Shown here: positions 11,601 to 19,677 of the stretch, one piece after another
How positions within the stretch are numbered: position 1 is the stretch's first letter
Layout of the letters: each line of letters starts with the position of its first letter
Origin: Gemmatimonadaceae bacterium
Lineage (GTDB): Bacteria; Gemmatimonadota; Gemmatimonadetes; Gemmatimonadales; Gemmatimonadaceae
NCBI GenBank assembly: GCA_024710705.1
Contig: JANJUF010000128.1
Location: 1 to 35,040, forward strand
DNA: 35,040 nt
Reading direction: 5' to 3'
Notes under the pieces: model-generated
Databases searched by the model: none
Seen by the model: the letters and a program-made list of their open reading frames with translations, nothing else
What the model was told of the DNA's origin: nothing
Program-made: the position numbers and the translations under genes

Positions 11601-11984
11601 ATGCCACTCGCGTCTCGTCCTCCGCGTCCCGACCATCCCGCCCCACGACGGGGGGGCCTCGCGCGCACGCTGACGGGCCTGTGGGTCGTCCTCCACCTCC
11701 TGCTCGTGACCGGCGCCCCGGTTCTGGACGCGGCCGTAGGGCACAGCGATTCGGTGGTGGCGCACTGGGAGGATTCCGAGGGCGGCGATTGCCCTACGTC
11801 CCACGGCAGTGACGAGTGCCAGATCTGCCAGGTGGTGACGAAGGCCCGTGCGCTGGCGGCCGGTGGCGTGGCGACCGCGATTCCCGAGACTGCCGCCCAA
11901 CAGCGCGCGGATCACGCGCACCTCGCGACGCCCCGCTTCGCCTTCCTCGACGGACACTCCTCCCGGGCCCCGCCGCTCGGTTGA
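11601..11984 (+). CDS. DUF2946-like small secreted/membrane-anchored His-Cys protein
   Basis: A 127-aa protein with an Arg-rich N-terminus, one hydrophobic segment (about residues 24-45, LTGLWVVLHLLLVTGAPVLD) and a short exported part. That part is rich in possible metal ligands: GHSD, VVAHWEDSEGGDCPTSHG, SDECQICQ, and HAHLATPRF. The end reads SSRAPPLG, a kind of Arg-Pro-Pro tail seen in DUF2946-type proteins encoded next to copper or zinc TonB receptors. ATG 11601 is preferred over the upstream in-frame start at 11535 because it sits closest to the basic and hydrophobic signal region. It stands 89 bp before the TonB receptor gene and probably shares its transcript. Assignment to DUF2946 is by general resemblance and is not certain. 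Confidence 0.6.
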   Translation: MPLASRPPRPDHPAPRRGGLARTLTGLWVVLHLLLVTGAPVLDAAVGHSDSVVAHWEDSEGGDCPTSHGSDECQICQVVTKARALAAGGVATAIPETAAQQRADHAHLATPRFAFLDGHSSRAPPLG

Positions 11985-12073
11985 GTTGAGTCCTGCGCCC
12001 ACTCCCGTGGCGCGGATGCGTTCGTCGTTGGCGCGCCGGTAGGCGCCCTGTCCCCACAGCATCGGATTCTCGC

Positions 12074-14347
12074 ATGGACCGCCATTCATTGGCGTTTGGC
12101 ATGGCGCTCGTCGCCCTGCTGATTGGCATTCAGCCCGCGTCGCTGCCGGCGCAGCGGGGCACCACGGTTGTCGCTGGTCGCGTGACCGACGCCACCGGGG
12201 CGCCGCTGGCGGCCGCCATGGTGCGCCTCGTGGAGCTGCACCGGGAGACCCGCTCCCACGAGGACGGCACGTTCTCCTTTGGCGTGGTGCCGGTCGGTGA
12301 GTACCTGATCACCGTGCAGCGCATCGGCTACCGGTCACTCAGCCGGCGAGTGGACGTGGCCCACGGGATGGATTCGCTGCGCTTGGCGATGCAGGCCTCT
12401 CCGCTGCAGCTCAGCGCCACGGTGGTCACCGGACAGGTCACGGAGCGCGCCGCCTCGGACGCCATCTCGCCCGTGAACGTGCTGGCCGATGCCAAGCTCG
12501 ACCGGTTGCTCGACGGCACGATCGGCTCGACGCTGCGCGGGACGCCGGGCGTCGCGATGGTCGCGATGGGCCCGGCCACCGCGCGGCCCGTGATCCGCGG
12601 CCTCGGTGGGGATCGCGTGTTGATCCTCGAGGATGGCGTGCGCACGGGTGACCTCTCCAACAGCTCGATGGACCACGCCGTGGCCTCGGATCCGCTCACG
12701 GCCCAGAAGATGGAAGTCGTGCGCGGCCCGATGTCGCTCATCTACGGTTCGAGCGCATTGGGCGGCGTGGTCAACATCATCCGCCAAGAAGTGCCGATGG
12801 TGGCCGTGGAGCACGTGCACGGCGCGCTGAGCGCACAGGCCACCTCGGTGAACGATGGCGGATCGCTCGGCGGCTTCGCCGAGCTGCCGCTGGCCGGACT
12901 GGCGGTGCGGGCCGAGGGCAGCGCGCGTCGGTCGGGCGATCTCCGGACGCCGGTGGGGCGGATGGTGAATACGGGCACCGCCACATACAGCGCGGCGCTT
13001 GGTGCGTCGGTGGTGCGCGACTGGGGTTACTCGGGGCTGTCGTACCGTTTCTACGACAACACGTACGGCGTCCCGGGCGGCTTCGTCGGTGCGCACGACG
13101 GAGGCATCGACATCGCCATGCGGCGGCACATGATCCGCAGCGAGTCAGACTGGCATCCGCGCACGGGCTACTTCGAGAGCGTGAAGGCGAACGTCAGCTT
13201 CTCGGACTACCAGCACGAGGAGCGTTCGAAGTCCGGGGCGGTGGGGACGCGCTACCTGCAGCTGATGACGGCCACCGAAGTGGTGGCGCGGCATCGCCAC
13301 ACCGGTCTCTCGTCGGGGGGCGCGGTGGGGTTCCGCGGCCAGTACCGCGACATCACGCCCTCGGGTCCGGTGCGCGCCACCCCGACGGCGGACTGGTCGC
13401 TGGCGGCGTTCGTGGTGGAGGAGTTCGGTGACGGTCCCCTGCGCGCACAAGCGGGCGTGCGCTACGACGTCGCCCGCTTCATCCCGCTCCGGCTGCGGAA
13501 CATCGTCGTGGGCGAGGACACGCTGCCGACGCTGCCGCGTACCTTCGGCTCCTTCTCCGGCTCCGTGGGCGTGCTCTACGCGGCGCAGAACGGCGTGCGG
13601 CTCGGGGCGAGCGCCAGCCGGTCGTATCGCACCCCCGATTTCAACGAGCTCTACTCCGACGGGCCGCATCTCGCCGCCTACTCGTACGACGTGGGCGATC
13701 CGCGCCTGGAGCAGGAAGTCGGGCATGGCGTGGATCTGTTCGCCCGCGTGGAGCGTCCGCGCATCCGGGCCGAGCTCGCGACGTTCGCCAACCGCATGCA
13801 GGGATACATCTTCCCGCGCAACACGGGCGAGCCGGGGCGGCAGGCCCAGCGCTGGAAGTTCCAGTTCGCCAACGAAGACGCCACGCTCATCGGGGCCGAG
13901 GGTGACCTCGAGCTGACGCTGGTGGAGCACGTGGTGTTGGAAGGCACCGCGAGCTATGTGCGCGGGACCATCCGCGGCGACCGCGACACGATTCCCGGGG
14001 TGGACGGCGAACCCGACGTGATCGAGTCGGCGTACCTGCCGCTGATGCCGCCGCTCAATGGGCGCCTCGGCCTACGTCACGAGACGCCACGCTGGTCCTA
14101 CGGGGCGGGCCTGCGCGTCGCGGCGCGCCAGACCCTCTTGGGCGATTTCGAGACCGAGACGCCCGGATACACCACCGCCGACCTGCATCTCGGGTGGCGG
14201 CTGGTCATCGGTCCACGCCTGCACAGCTTCACCCTCCGCGTGGACAACCTGTTCAACACCGAGATCCGTGAGCACCTCTCGCGGACCAAGGAGATCATCC
14301 CCGATGCCGGGCGCAACGTGGCGCTGCTGTATCGGGTGGAGTTCTGA
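12074..14347 (+). CDS. TonB-dependent outer-membrane receptor, ZnuD-like (probable metal uptake)
   Basis: Outer-membrane active transporter of 757 aa. Order: signal peptide (1-26, cleaved near LPAQ), a carboxypeptidase-regulatory-like domain (about 30-115, VAGRVTDATGAPLAAAMVRL), plug (about 120-245) and 22-strand barrel ending in LLYRVEF with the terminal Phe. The plug carries RPVIRGLGGDRVLILEDGVR, TGDLSNSSMDHAVASDPL and VVRGPMSLIYGSSALGGVVN. The DHAV-x-DP motif is characteristic of the ZnuD family of zinc receptors and its relatives. Barrel loops are not conspicuously His-rich, so zinc is likely but copper or another metal is possible. The flanking small genes both have ligand-rich stretches, which supports metal handling. 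The added N-terminal regulatory-like domain is common in Bacteroidota and Gemmatimonadota receptors. Confidence 0.9.
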   Translation: MDRHSLAFGMALVALLIGIQPASLPAQRGTTVVAGRVTDATGAPLAAAMVRLVELHRETRSHEDGTFSFGVVPVGEYLITVQRIGYRSLSRRVDVAHGMDSLRLAMQASPLQLSATVVTGQVTERAASDAISPVNVLADAKLDRLLDGTIGSTLRGTPGVAMVAMGPATARPVIRGLGGDRVLILEDGVRTGDLSNSSMDHAVASDPLTAQKMEVVRGPMSLIYGSSALGGVVNIIRQEVPMVAVEHVHGALSAQATSVNDGGSLGGFAELPLAGLAVRAEGSARRSGDLRTPVGRMVNTGTATYSAALGASVVRDWGYSGLSYRFYDNTYGVPGGFVGAHDGGIDIAMRRHMIRSESDWHPRTGYFESVKANVSFSDYQHEERSKSGAVGTRYLQLMTATEVVARHRHTGLSSGGAVGFRGQYRDITPSGPVRATPTADWSLAAFVVEEFGDGPLRAQAGVRYDVARFIPLRLRNIVVGEDTLPTLPRTFGSFSGSVGVLYAAQNGVRLGASASRSYRTPDFNELYSDGPHLAAYSYDVGDPRLEQEVGHGVDLFARVERPRIRAELATFANRMQGYIFPRNTGEPGRQAQRWKFQFANEDATLIGAEGDLELTLVEHVVLEGTASYVRGTIRGDRDTIPGVDGEPDVIESAYLPLMPPLNGRLGLRHETPRWSYGAGLRVAARQTLLGDFETETPGYTTADLHLGWRLVIGPRLHSFTLRVDNLFNTEIREHLSRTKEIIPDAGRNVALLYRVEF

Positions 14348-14395
14348 TCGCTCGCTTCTGTTCCACCAGGTTCACCCACTCTCCAGGAGCATTGC

Positions 14396-14869
14396 ATGAT
14401 GCTGAAGGTCCGTACATCCCGCCGGTTCGCCGCGCTGGTCGTGGCTGCACTCTCGCTCTTCGCCGCCGCCTGCAAGGACGACGCGGATGACCACCATGCC
14501 GAAGTGGATTTCATGCGCATCACGATCACCGGGCAGCCGGCGGTGACGGTGAACTCGACCGGTACCCCGAGCGGTACGCTCACGATCACGCAGGGCGTGG
14601 CGACGGAGTTCACGGTGGAGTTCCTCGACGCCAACATGCAGGATGCGCTTGGCGACGAGGCCGATGAGTTCCAAGTGAACGTCGCGCCAGGCGCGGGCAT
14701 CACGTTCGCGCGGACCGGGGCCTTCACCGGCACGCTCACGGGCTCGGCCGCCGGCACGGTGGCGGTGTCGTTCGCGATGTTCCACCTCGCGGATGGCGAG
14801 GAGGAGTTCGGCCCGTTCGACGTGGACGTGGTCGTGACGGGCCCGCCGGTGGTGCGCGCGGGGCGCTAG
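14396..14869 (+). CDS. Small Asp/His-rich lipoprotein, probable partner of the ZnuD-like receptor
   Basis: A 157-aa secreted lipoprotein. The lipobox LFAAAC puts the acylated Cys near residue 24, and the next residues KDDADDHHAEVDF form a likely metal-binding stretch on a flexible tether. The rest is beta-rich and Ig-like: VTVNSTGTPSGTLTITQG, ATEFTVEFLDANMQD, GTVAVSFAMFHLADGEEEFG. AGGAG at 14385-14389 lies 6 nt before the ATG at 14396; ATG 14399 is an alternative. It is 48 bp after the receptor stop, so they are probably cotranscribed. Small lipoproteins of this general build occur next to zinc receptors in other phyla, so metal capture at the cell envelope is inferred, not shown. The gene converges on envC 15 bp away. 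Confidence 0.8.
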   Translation: MMLKVRTSRRFAALVVAALSLFAAACKDDADDHHAEVDFMRITITGQPAVTVNSTGTPSGTLTITQGVATEFTVEFLDANMQDALGDEADEFQVNVAPGAGITFARTGAFTGTLTGSAAGTVAVSFAMFHLADGEEEFGPFDVDVVVTGPPVVRAGR

Positions 14870-14884
14870 GCGTTCCGTCGGCGC

Positions 14885-16111
14885 TCAGCGCTGCCGTCGC
14901 AGCCACTCCAGCGGATCCACTGCCGGTCCGCCCGTGGGACGGATTTCGAAGTGAAGGCGCGGTGGGAGGTCCGGATCGGACTGTCCCACCGTGCCGATCA
15001 CGTCCCCCTTGGTGACCTTGGCCCCGCGCCGCGCCCGCAGCTCCTGCAGTGAGGCGTACATGGAGTAGGCCCCGCCGCCGTGTTGGACGATGATGGTGAG
15101 CCCGTAGGTGCCCGCGGCCTCCGAGAACACCACCTCACCGTCGGCGACCACGCGCACTTCCGTGCCGGCCGGCGCACCGATCCCCATGCCGTTCCAGGTG
15201 ATGGACGTGTTGTTCGGACTCACCACGCGACCAAAGCGATAGACGATCGACCCGGACACGGGCCAATCGAGCCGGCCGAGGTCGGCCGTGGTCAGCGAGC
15301 CTGCGCGCGGTGCGGTCCCGGCGCGCGTCGCCGCCGCTTCGGCCCGCCGACGCGATTCTTCGATGGCAGCGATGACGCTGGTGAGCCGCTGCTCGTCGCG
15401 GCGGATCTGTGCGAGCCGGTCGGCCGCCCGCCGCTGCTGCGCCTCGATCTGCGCCAGTGTCCGTCCGCGCTGGAGCTCCAGCCGCCGCAGCCGCGCCTCC
15501 TCCTCGGCCTTCTCCCGCCGATTGCTCTCGACGTCGCTCTGCAACCGCACCAGCAGCGACCGCTGCGACGTGATCTGCGAGCTGAGCGTCTCCACGCGAT
15601 TCACCAGCGCGCGGTCCCGCTGGGCGGCGATATGCAGGTACTTGTAGCGGGCCACGAGCGCCCCGAACGATTCGGCCGAGAGCAGGGCCTCGAGCGCGTA
15701 CAGCGGCCCCCGCTTGTAGATCTCCTGCGCCCGCTTGCGCAGCGTCGCCCGCTTGATCGCCAGCTCGTCCTGTGTGCGGACGAGGGAGGCGTTCACGGTG
15801 GTCACTTCCTCGAAGAGCGTGCCCAACTGATTGTCGAGCGAGCGGACCACGCGGGCGGTGGCCTGCGCCTGGCGTTCGAGGTTCTGCCGTTCGGCGGTGA
15901 TATTGCGCGCGCTGCGCTGATACTCGCGCATGCGGGCCTCGAGGGTGGCGCGCTCGGTGCGCAGCCGTTCCAGCTCCTCCTGCTCGCGGCGGATGCGCTC
16001 GGCGGCCTGCGCCGCCGAGGGCGGCAGGGCGGGGCGCTGCTGCGCAGCCAGCGTGAGGGGGAGCGCCAGCGCCGCCCCGAGGCCGATCAGCGCGAGGCGT
16101 CGCCCCGGCAC
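14885..16111 (-). CDS. envC: EnvC-like murein hydrolase activator (degenerate LytM/M23 domain)
   Basis: Periplasmic activator of septal amidases, 408 aa. A signal peptide (1-23, LTLAAQ) is followed by long coiled coils (about 30-270) rich in Glu, Arg and Gln, then a LytM fold (about 285-405). Catalytic LytM enzymes have H-x3-D, a middle His and a final H-x-H. Here the first site reads WNGMGIG, with Asn and Gly in the His and Asp positions, the middle site reads MYASLQ, and only LHFEIR keeps one His. Zinc binding is therefore lost, as in E. coli EnvC, which activates rather than cuts. It begins with GTG one base after the ftsX stop, which confirms the FtsEX-EnvC unit. Some FtsEX partners elsewhere are active PcsB/CwlO hydrolases; this is not one of those. 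Confidence 0.93.
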   Translation of the reverse strand: MPGRRLALIGLGAALALPLTLAAQQRPALPPSAAQAAERIRREQEELERLRTERATLEARMREYQRSARNITAERQNLERQAQATARVVRSLDNQLGTLFEEVTTVNASLVRTQDELAIKRATLRKRAQEIYKRGPLYALEALLSAESFGALVARYKYLHIAAQRDRALVNRVETLSSQITSQRSLLVRLQSDVESNRREKAEEEARLRRLELQRGRTLAQIEAQQRRAADRLAQIRRDEQRLTSVIAAIEESRRRAEAAATRAGTAPRAGSLTTADLGRLDWPVSGSIVYRFGRVVSPNNTSITWNGMGIGAPAGTEVRVVADGEVVFSEAAGTYGLTIIVQHGGGAYSMYASLQELRARRGAKVTKGDVIGTVGQSDPDLPPRLHFEIRPTGGPAVDPLEWLRRQR

Positions 16112-16112
16112 G

Positions 16113-16961
16113 TCAGACCTTCCGGAGGTGACGCCCCACCGAGACCGCGCTGCCCAACAGTCCGAGGAGGGCGCCGCCCGCCACGCCGGCCACCGCCACG
16201 AGGGGCTCGAAGTAGGTCACCTGCATCACCCAGCGCCCCGACACCTCGAAGGCGATCCAGGTGAGGACCAACGCGAGGACGCCACCCAAGAGACCCTTGA
16301 GGAACCCCTCGATGAGAAAGGGCAGCCGAATGAACCCGTCGGTGGCGCCCACCAGCCGCATGATGGCGATCTCGCGGCTCCGCGCCAGCACGGCCATGCG
16401 GATGGTCGAGCCGATGATGATCATGGCCACGAAGGCGAAGGTGAGCCCGAGGGCGATGCCGGCCGCCGATGCGATGGTGCGTAGGCGGTAGAGGTTCTCC
16501 ACCCACTCCTCGCCGAAGCGCACGTCGTCAATGAAGTCGTAGGCCTCGAGCCGCCGGGCCACGGTGCGCACGGTCTGGGGGTCGCGGAAGCCGGGCTTCA
16601 TCCGGACCTCGATGCTGGCGGGCAGGATTCCCGGCTCGAACACGTCCGCAAACTCGCGCAGCTCGCGGCGTGCGCGCTCGAGGGCCTGTGTCTCCGTCAC
16701 GAGGCGCACATCCCCGACCTCGGGGAAGATCGCCACGTCCCCGACGGCGGCACTCACCGCCTCGGGCGCCGTCCCGGCCGCCACGAAGCCGCGCACCTCC
16801 ACGCGGTCCTCCACCTGCTGCAGCGCATTGCGCAGGTTCAGCGCCACCAGCCCGTAGAGTCCGAAGGCGAAGAGCGAGAAGGCAATCGTCGTCACGCTCA
16901 GGAGGCTCAGCATCGGCGTGCGCTGGAAGGCGCGCAGCGCTTCCCGGAGGGCGAGGCTCAT
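16113..16961 (-). CDS. ftsX: Cell division protein FtsX, permease subunit
   Basis: Inner-membrane component of FtsEX, 282 aa, which passes conformational change from FtsE ATP hydrolysis to the periplasmic activator. One TM helix near the N-terminus (about 22-43, SVTTIAFSLFAFGLYGLVAL), a periplasmic domain (about 45-165) with VEVRGFVAAGTAPEAVSA, and three C-terminal helices (about 173-198, 222-245, 255-275) give the FtsX topology. The segment ARSREIAIMRLVGATDGFIR is the hallmark cytoplasmic loop of the family. Its ATG overlaps the ftsE stop as ATGA. Confidence 0.95.
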   Translation of the reverse strand: MSLALREALRAFQRTPMLSLLSVTTIAFSLFAFGLYGLVALNLRNALQQVEDRVEVRGFVAAGTAPEAVSAAVGDVAIFPEVGDVRLVTETQALERARRELREFADVFEPGILPASIEVRMKPGFRDPQTVRTVARRLEAYDFIDDVRFGEEWVENLYRLRTIASAAGIALGLTFAFVAMIIIGSTIRMAVLARSREIAIMRLVGATDGFIRLPFLIEGFLKGLLGGVLALVLTWIAFEVSGRWVMQVTYFEPLVAVAGVAGGALLGLLGSAVSVGRHLRKV

Positions 16962-17647
16962 TGCACCGCTCCGGGATCGTCGGCGGCGGCGGAGTCGAAC
17001 ACCAGGCGCCCGTGGTTGAGCTCGAGGGTGCGGAGGTTGGTGTTGCGCACCAAGTCGAGGTCGTGCGTGGCCATCAGCACGGCCGTGCCGCTGCTGTTGA
17101 TGTCGCGCAGGAGCTGGAAGATGCCGCGGGTGGCCCGCTCATCGAGATTGCCCGTGGGCTCGTCGGCCAACAGCACGAGGGGATCATTCACCAGGGCGCG
17201 GGCGATGGCCACCCGCTGCTGCTCGCCGCCGGAGAGCTCGCCGGGCAGGGCCGTGGCCTTGCTCGCCAAGCCCACCTGCGTCAGCGCCCGTTGTACCCGC
17301 GGGGCGATGTTCGCACTGGGCGTCCCCGTCACCTCGAGCGCGAAGGCCACGTTCTGCTCGGCCGTGCGGTCATCGAGCAGGCGGAAGTCCTGGAACACCA
17401 CGCCGAGGCGCCGTCGGAGGCGTGGGATCTCGCTGCGCGACATCGTGACGGAGCTCTTGCCGTCCACCCGCACCTCTCCGGACGACGGGCGTTCGGCCAC
17501 GTAGATCAGCTTGAGGATGGTGCTCTTGCCGGCCCCGCTGGGTCCCGTCAGGAAGGCGAACTCGCCGCGCCGCAGGTGGAACGTGAGGTCCTCGAGGGCC
17601 GGACCGCCGCGCGCGTACTGTTTCGAGACCTTGGTGAATCGGATCAT
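16958..17647 (-). CDS. ftsE: Cell division ATP-binding protein FtsE
   Basis: ABC-type ATPase of the FtsEX complex, 229 aa. It begins MIRFTKVSKQY, typical of FtsE. Walker A is GPSGAGKST, the Q-loop GVVFQDFRLLDDRT is the FtsE form, the signature is LSGGEQQRVAIARAL, Walker B is LLADEPTGNLD, and the H-loop is MATHD. Four bases separate it from the stop of the upstream PLP enzyme gene, so transcription from the glk promoter may continue into it, although an internal promoter cannot be excluded. Confidence 0.97.
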   Translation of the reverse strand: MIRFTKVSKQYARGGPALEDLTFHLRRGEFAFLTGPSGAGKSTILKLIYVAERPSSGEVRVDGKSSVTMSRSEIPRLRRRLGVVFQDFRLLDDRTAEQNVAFALEVTGTPSANIAPRVQRALTQVGLASKATALPGELSGGEQQRVAIARALVNDPLVLLADEPTGNLDERATRGIFQLLRDINSSGTAVLMATHDLDLVRNTNLRTLELNHGRLVFDSAAADDPGAVQ

Positions 17648-17651
17648 CGCA

Positions 17652-18824
17652 TTACTTGAGGGCCTGCTCGAGGTCGGCGATGAGATCGTCCACCTGCTCG
17701 AGCCCGATGCTGAAACGAAGGAAACCGTCGGGGATGCCGATCTTCGCCCGCTCCGCCGCCGTCATCTTGGCGTGCGAGGTAAAGCGTGGCTCGCTCACGA
17801 GCGTATCCACGCCCCCGAGGCTTGGTGCATGGGTGACGAGTTTGAGGCGCCGAAGGAAACGGTCGGCGGCCCGGCCGCCCCCCTTGAGCTCCAGCGCCAG
17901 CATGCCGCCGAAGCCGTCAAGGGTCTCCTTGGCGATCTTATGATCCGGGTGGTCGGGCAGCCCCGGATAGTGCACCGCCGTGACCAGCTTCTGTCCCGAC
18001 GCCCACTCGGCGATGGCCATCGCCGACGCATTCGAGCGCCGCACACGCACGTCGAGCGTCTTGAGCCCGCGCTCCAGCAGCCAGCAGGCGAAGGGATCGG
18101 GCGTTTGCCCCCAGAGCATCTCCTTCTGCAGCACTTCCTCGATGTACGGCTCCGACCCGCAGACCACGCCGGCCAGGACGTCGTGATGCCCGTTGAGGTA
18201 CTTAGTGGCCGAGTGGATGACGACGTCGGCTCCCGACTCGATGGGACGGAAGTTCACCGGAGAGGCGAAGGTGGAATCCACCACCAGCGCGATGCCGGAG
18301 TTCTTCGTCAGGAAGGAGATTGGCCGCAGGTCGAGCACGCGGCAGGTGGGATTCACCGGCGATTCGATGAAGATCGCCCGCGTCTCCTTCTTGATGGACT
18401 TTCGCCAGATGCGTGGCTCGAAGGGATCCACCAACTGCACCTGGATCCCCATGCCCACGAACTCCTCCATCAGGAGCCGGTAGGTGCCGCCGTAGATGTA
18501 CTTGGAGGCGAGGAGATGGTCGCCGGGCCGGAGGAGGGCGAGCAGCGCGCAGGCCGTGGCGGCCATGCCGCTGGAGAGCACGAGGGCCGACTCGGCGGCG
18601 TCGAGCATCGCCAGTCGCTTCTGGAGGCGCAACGCGTTCGGGGTGTTCCCGTAGCGTGTGTACTTGAGTCCGTCGGCGGTCCCGAAGGCCTGCAGGTGGT
18701 TGACGCTCTGGACCAGCGGTTCGACGACGGGGTCGCCCGGTTTGTGGGCCTCGCGCGCACCGTGGATGGCGAGGGTGGCCAGGGACAGTGGCCGGGACGA
18801 TCTTGGACTGGGCATCGCGCTCAA
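17652..18824 (-). CDS. Cys/Met metabolism PLP-dependent enzyme (cystathionine gamma-synthase/lyase family)
   Basis: Trans-sulfuration family enzyme of 390 aa acting on cystathionine, homoserine esters or related substrates. Family landmarks: LKYTRYGNTPNALRLQKRLA, ALVLSSGMAATACALLALL, YGGTYRLL, ESPVNPTCRVLDL, VVDSTFASPVNFRPIESGAD, and the PLP-binding Lys in HSATKYLNGHHDVLAG. The C-terminal SLGGVDTLVSEP and FLRFSIGLEQVDDLIADL are typical. Sequence alone does not separate gamma-synthase, gamma-lyase and O-acetylhomoserine sulfhydrylase. Start: TTG at 18824 overlaps the preceding stop as TTGA, like the neighbouring overlaps; ATG 18815 is three codons in and equally acceptable. Neither has a visible Shine-Dalgarno. 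Confidence 0.93.
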   Translation of the reverse strand: MSAMPSPRSSRPLSLATLAIHGAREAHKPGDPVVEPLVQSVNHLQAFGTADGLKYTRYGNTPNALRLQKRLAMLDAAESALVLSSGMAATACALLALLRPGDHLLASKYIYGGTYRLLMEEFVGMGIQVQLVDPFEPRIWRKSIKKETRAIFIESPVNPTCRVLDLRPISFLTKNSGIALVVDSTFASPVNFRPIESGADVVIHSATKYLNGHHDVLAGVVCGSEPYIEEVLQKEMLWGQTPDPFACWLLERGLKTLDVRVRRSNASAMAIAEWASGQKLVTAVHYPGLPDHPDHKIAKETLDGFGGMLALELKGGGRAADRFLRRLKLVTHAPSLGGVDTLVSEPRFTSHAKMTAAERAKIGIPDGFLRFSIGLEQVDDLIADLEQALK

Positions 18825-19126
18825 GCGAGGTTGGTGGTCAACACGGGTCGATGCTCGATGTCCATCTTCACGAGACGGACGATCTCGGTGACGGTGATTC
18901 CAGCGAGGTCGCGCACGACCACGCCGCCCTTGGGCAACGAGTCGTCATACACCACGGGCGCGAGTTCGTGTCGCCGCGGGCCATAGACCCACACGAGCTC
19001 GCCATCCTCGATGAGGCGCATGATGGCGTCGTCGGGACGGATCTTCACGAGCGGCCCGCGCACGGCATCGCTGCGCTTCGTGGCGATGAACCCGACCACC
19101 TGCAGGGGAAGGAACGCCCGACTCAT
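18821..19126 (-). CDS. Small conserved-looking hypothetical protein (beta-rich)
   Basis: A 101-aa cytoplasmic protein without a signal or membrane helix. Alternating strands such as PLVKIRPDDAIMRLIEDGELVWV, ELAPVVYDDSLPKGGVVVRDL and ITVTEIVRLVKMD suggest a small beta-barrel of double-psi or AbrB-like character, perhaps related to molybdopterin-dinucleotide-binding-type barrels. That is an impression, not an identification. Its ATG shares one base with the stop of the STAS-like gene (TGATG), and its own stop overlaps the next start, so it is locked into the operon. It could be the client or output of the adjacent HATPase/STAS pair. Confidence 0.7.
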   Translation of the reverse strand: MSRAFLPLQVVGFIATKRSDAVRGPLVKIRPDDAIMRLIEDGELVWVYGPRRHELAPVVYDDSLPKGGVVVRDLAGITVTEIVRLVKMDIEHRPVLTTNLA

Positions 19127-19677
19127 CAGGCCGCGTGCCCCAGCGGATAGAAATGATTGGCCTTGCGCTTGAGGAGCCGGCGCCGCGCCAGGCCCTCGAG
19201 CATCTGTTGGCAGCGCTCGCAGGGCATGCCGATCTCCGCCGCCACCGCCTCGGCGGGCGCCGAACCGTGGCGCATCACCAGCTCCCAGCAGCGCCGCTCC
19301 TCTTCCGACACCGCACCCACCAGCCGCGCGTCGGCGGCGGCGAACTGCACCACCAGCGCCAGTCCATGGGTCTCCAGCACTGCCTCGATCGTCTCGAGGT
19401 GCTCCTCGGTGATGCCGTGGATCACCACGTACCCATCGCGCGTGGGATGCTCGGTGGTGAGGGGAAGCATCAGCTTGGCCACGAACTCGTCGGCGCAGGA
19501 GCGGTCGAGGATGCCGATGTGCGTGAAGTCGAGGAACGCGACGGTGCCGGCTGCGAGTCCCTCGAGCTGGTGCTCGATCAAGGTGCGGACTGCCGCCCCT
19601 GTACGGCGCGTGACGAGATCGGAGAAATCGCCGTCCACCGACGACTGCAGCGCCGAGCGCACGTCAATATGGGTCAT
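19126..19677 (-). CDS. STAS-like (DUF4325-type) protein with C-terminal winged-helix-like region
   Basis: A 183-aa protein. Residues about 20-110 resemble the STAS-like DUF4325 fold: VRTLIEHQLEGLAAGTVAFL, DFTHIGILDRSCADEFVAKL and DGYVVIHGITEEHLETIEAV. Residues about 122-180 look like a small winged helix-turn-helix with a Cys-x2-Cys: SEEERRCWELVMRHGSAPAE, EIGMPCERCQQMLEGLARRR and LLKRKANHFYPLG. STAS-like proteins of this kind often sit next to RsbW-type ATPases, as here. The ATG at 19677 overlaps the HATPase stop as ATGA. A DNA-binding output regulated by the upstream ATPase is plausible. The family call is from pattern, not search. Confidence 0.75.
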   Translation of the reverse strand: MTHIDVRSALQSSVDGDFSDLVTRRTGAAVRTLIEHQLEGLAAGTVAFLDFTHIGILDRSCADEFVAKLMLPLTTEHPTRDGYVVIHGITEEHLETIEAVLETHGLALVVQFAAADARLVGAVSEEERRCWELVMRHGSAPAEAVAAEIGMPCERCQQMLEGLARRRLLKRKANHFYPLGHAA

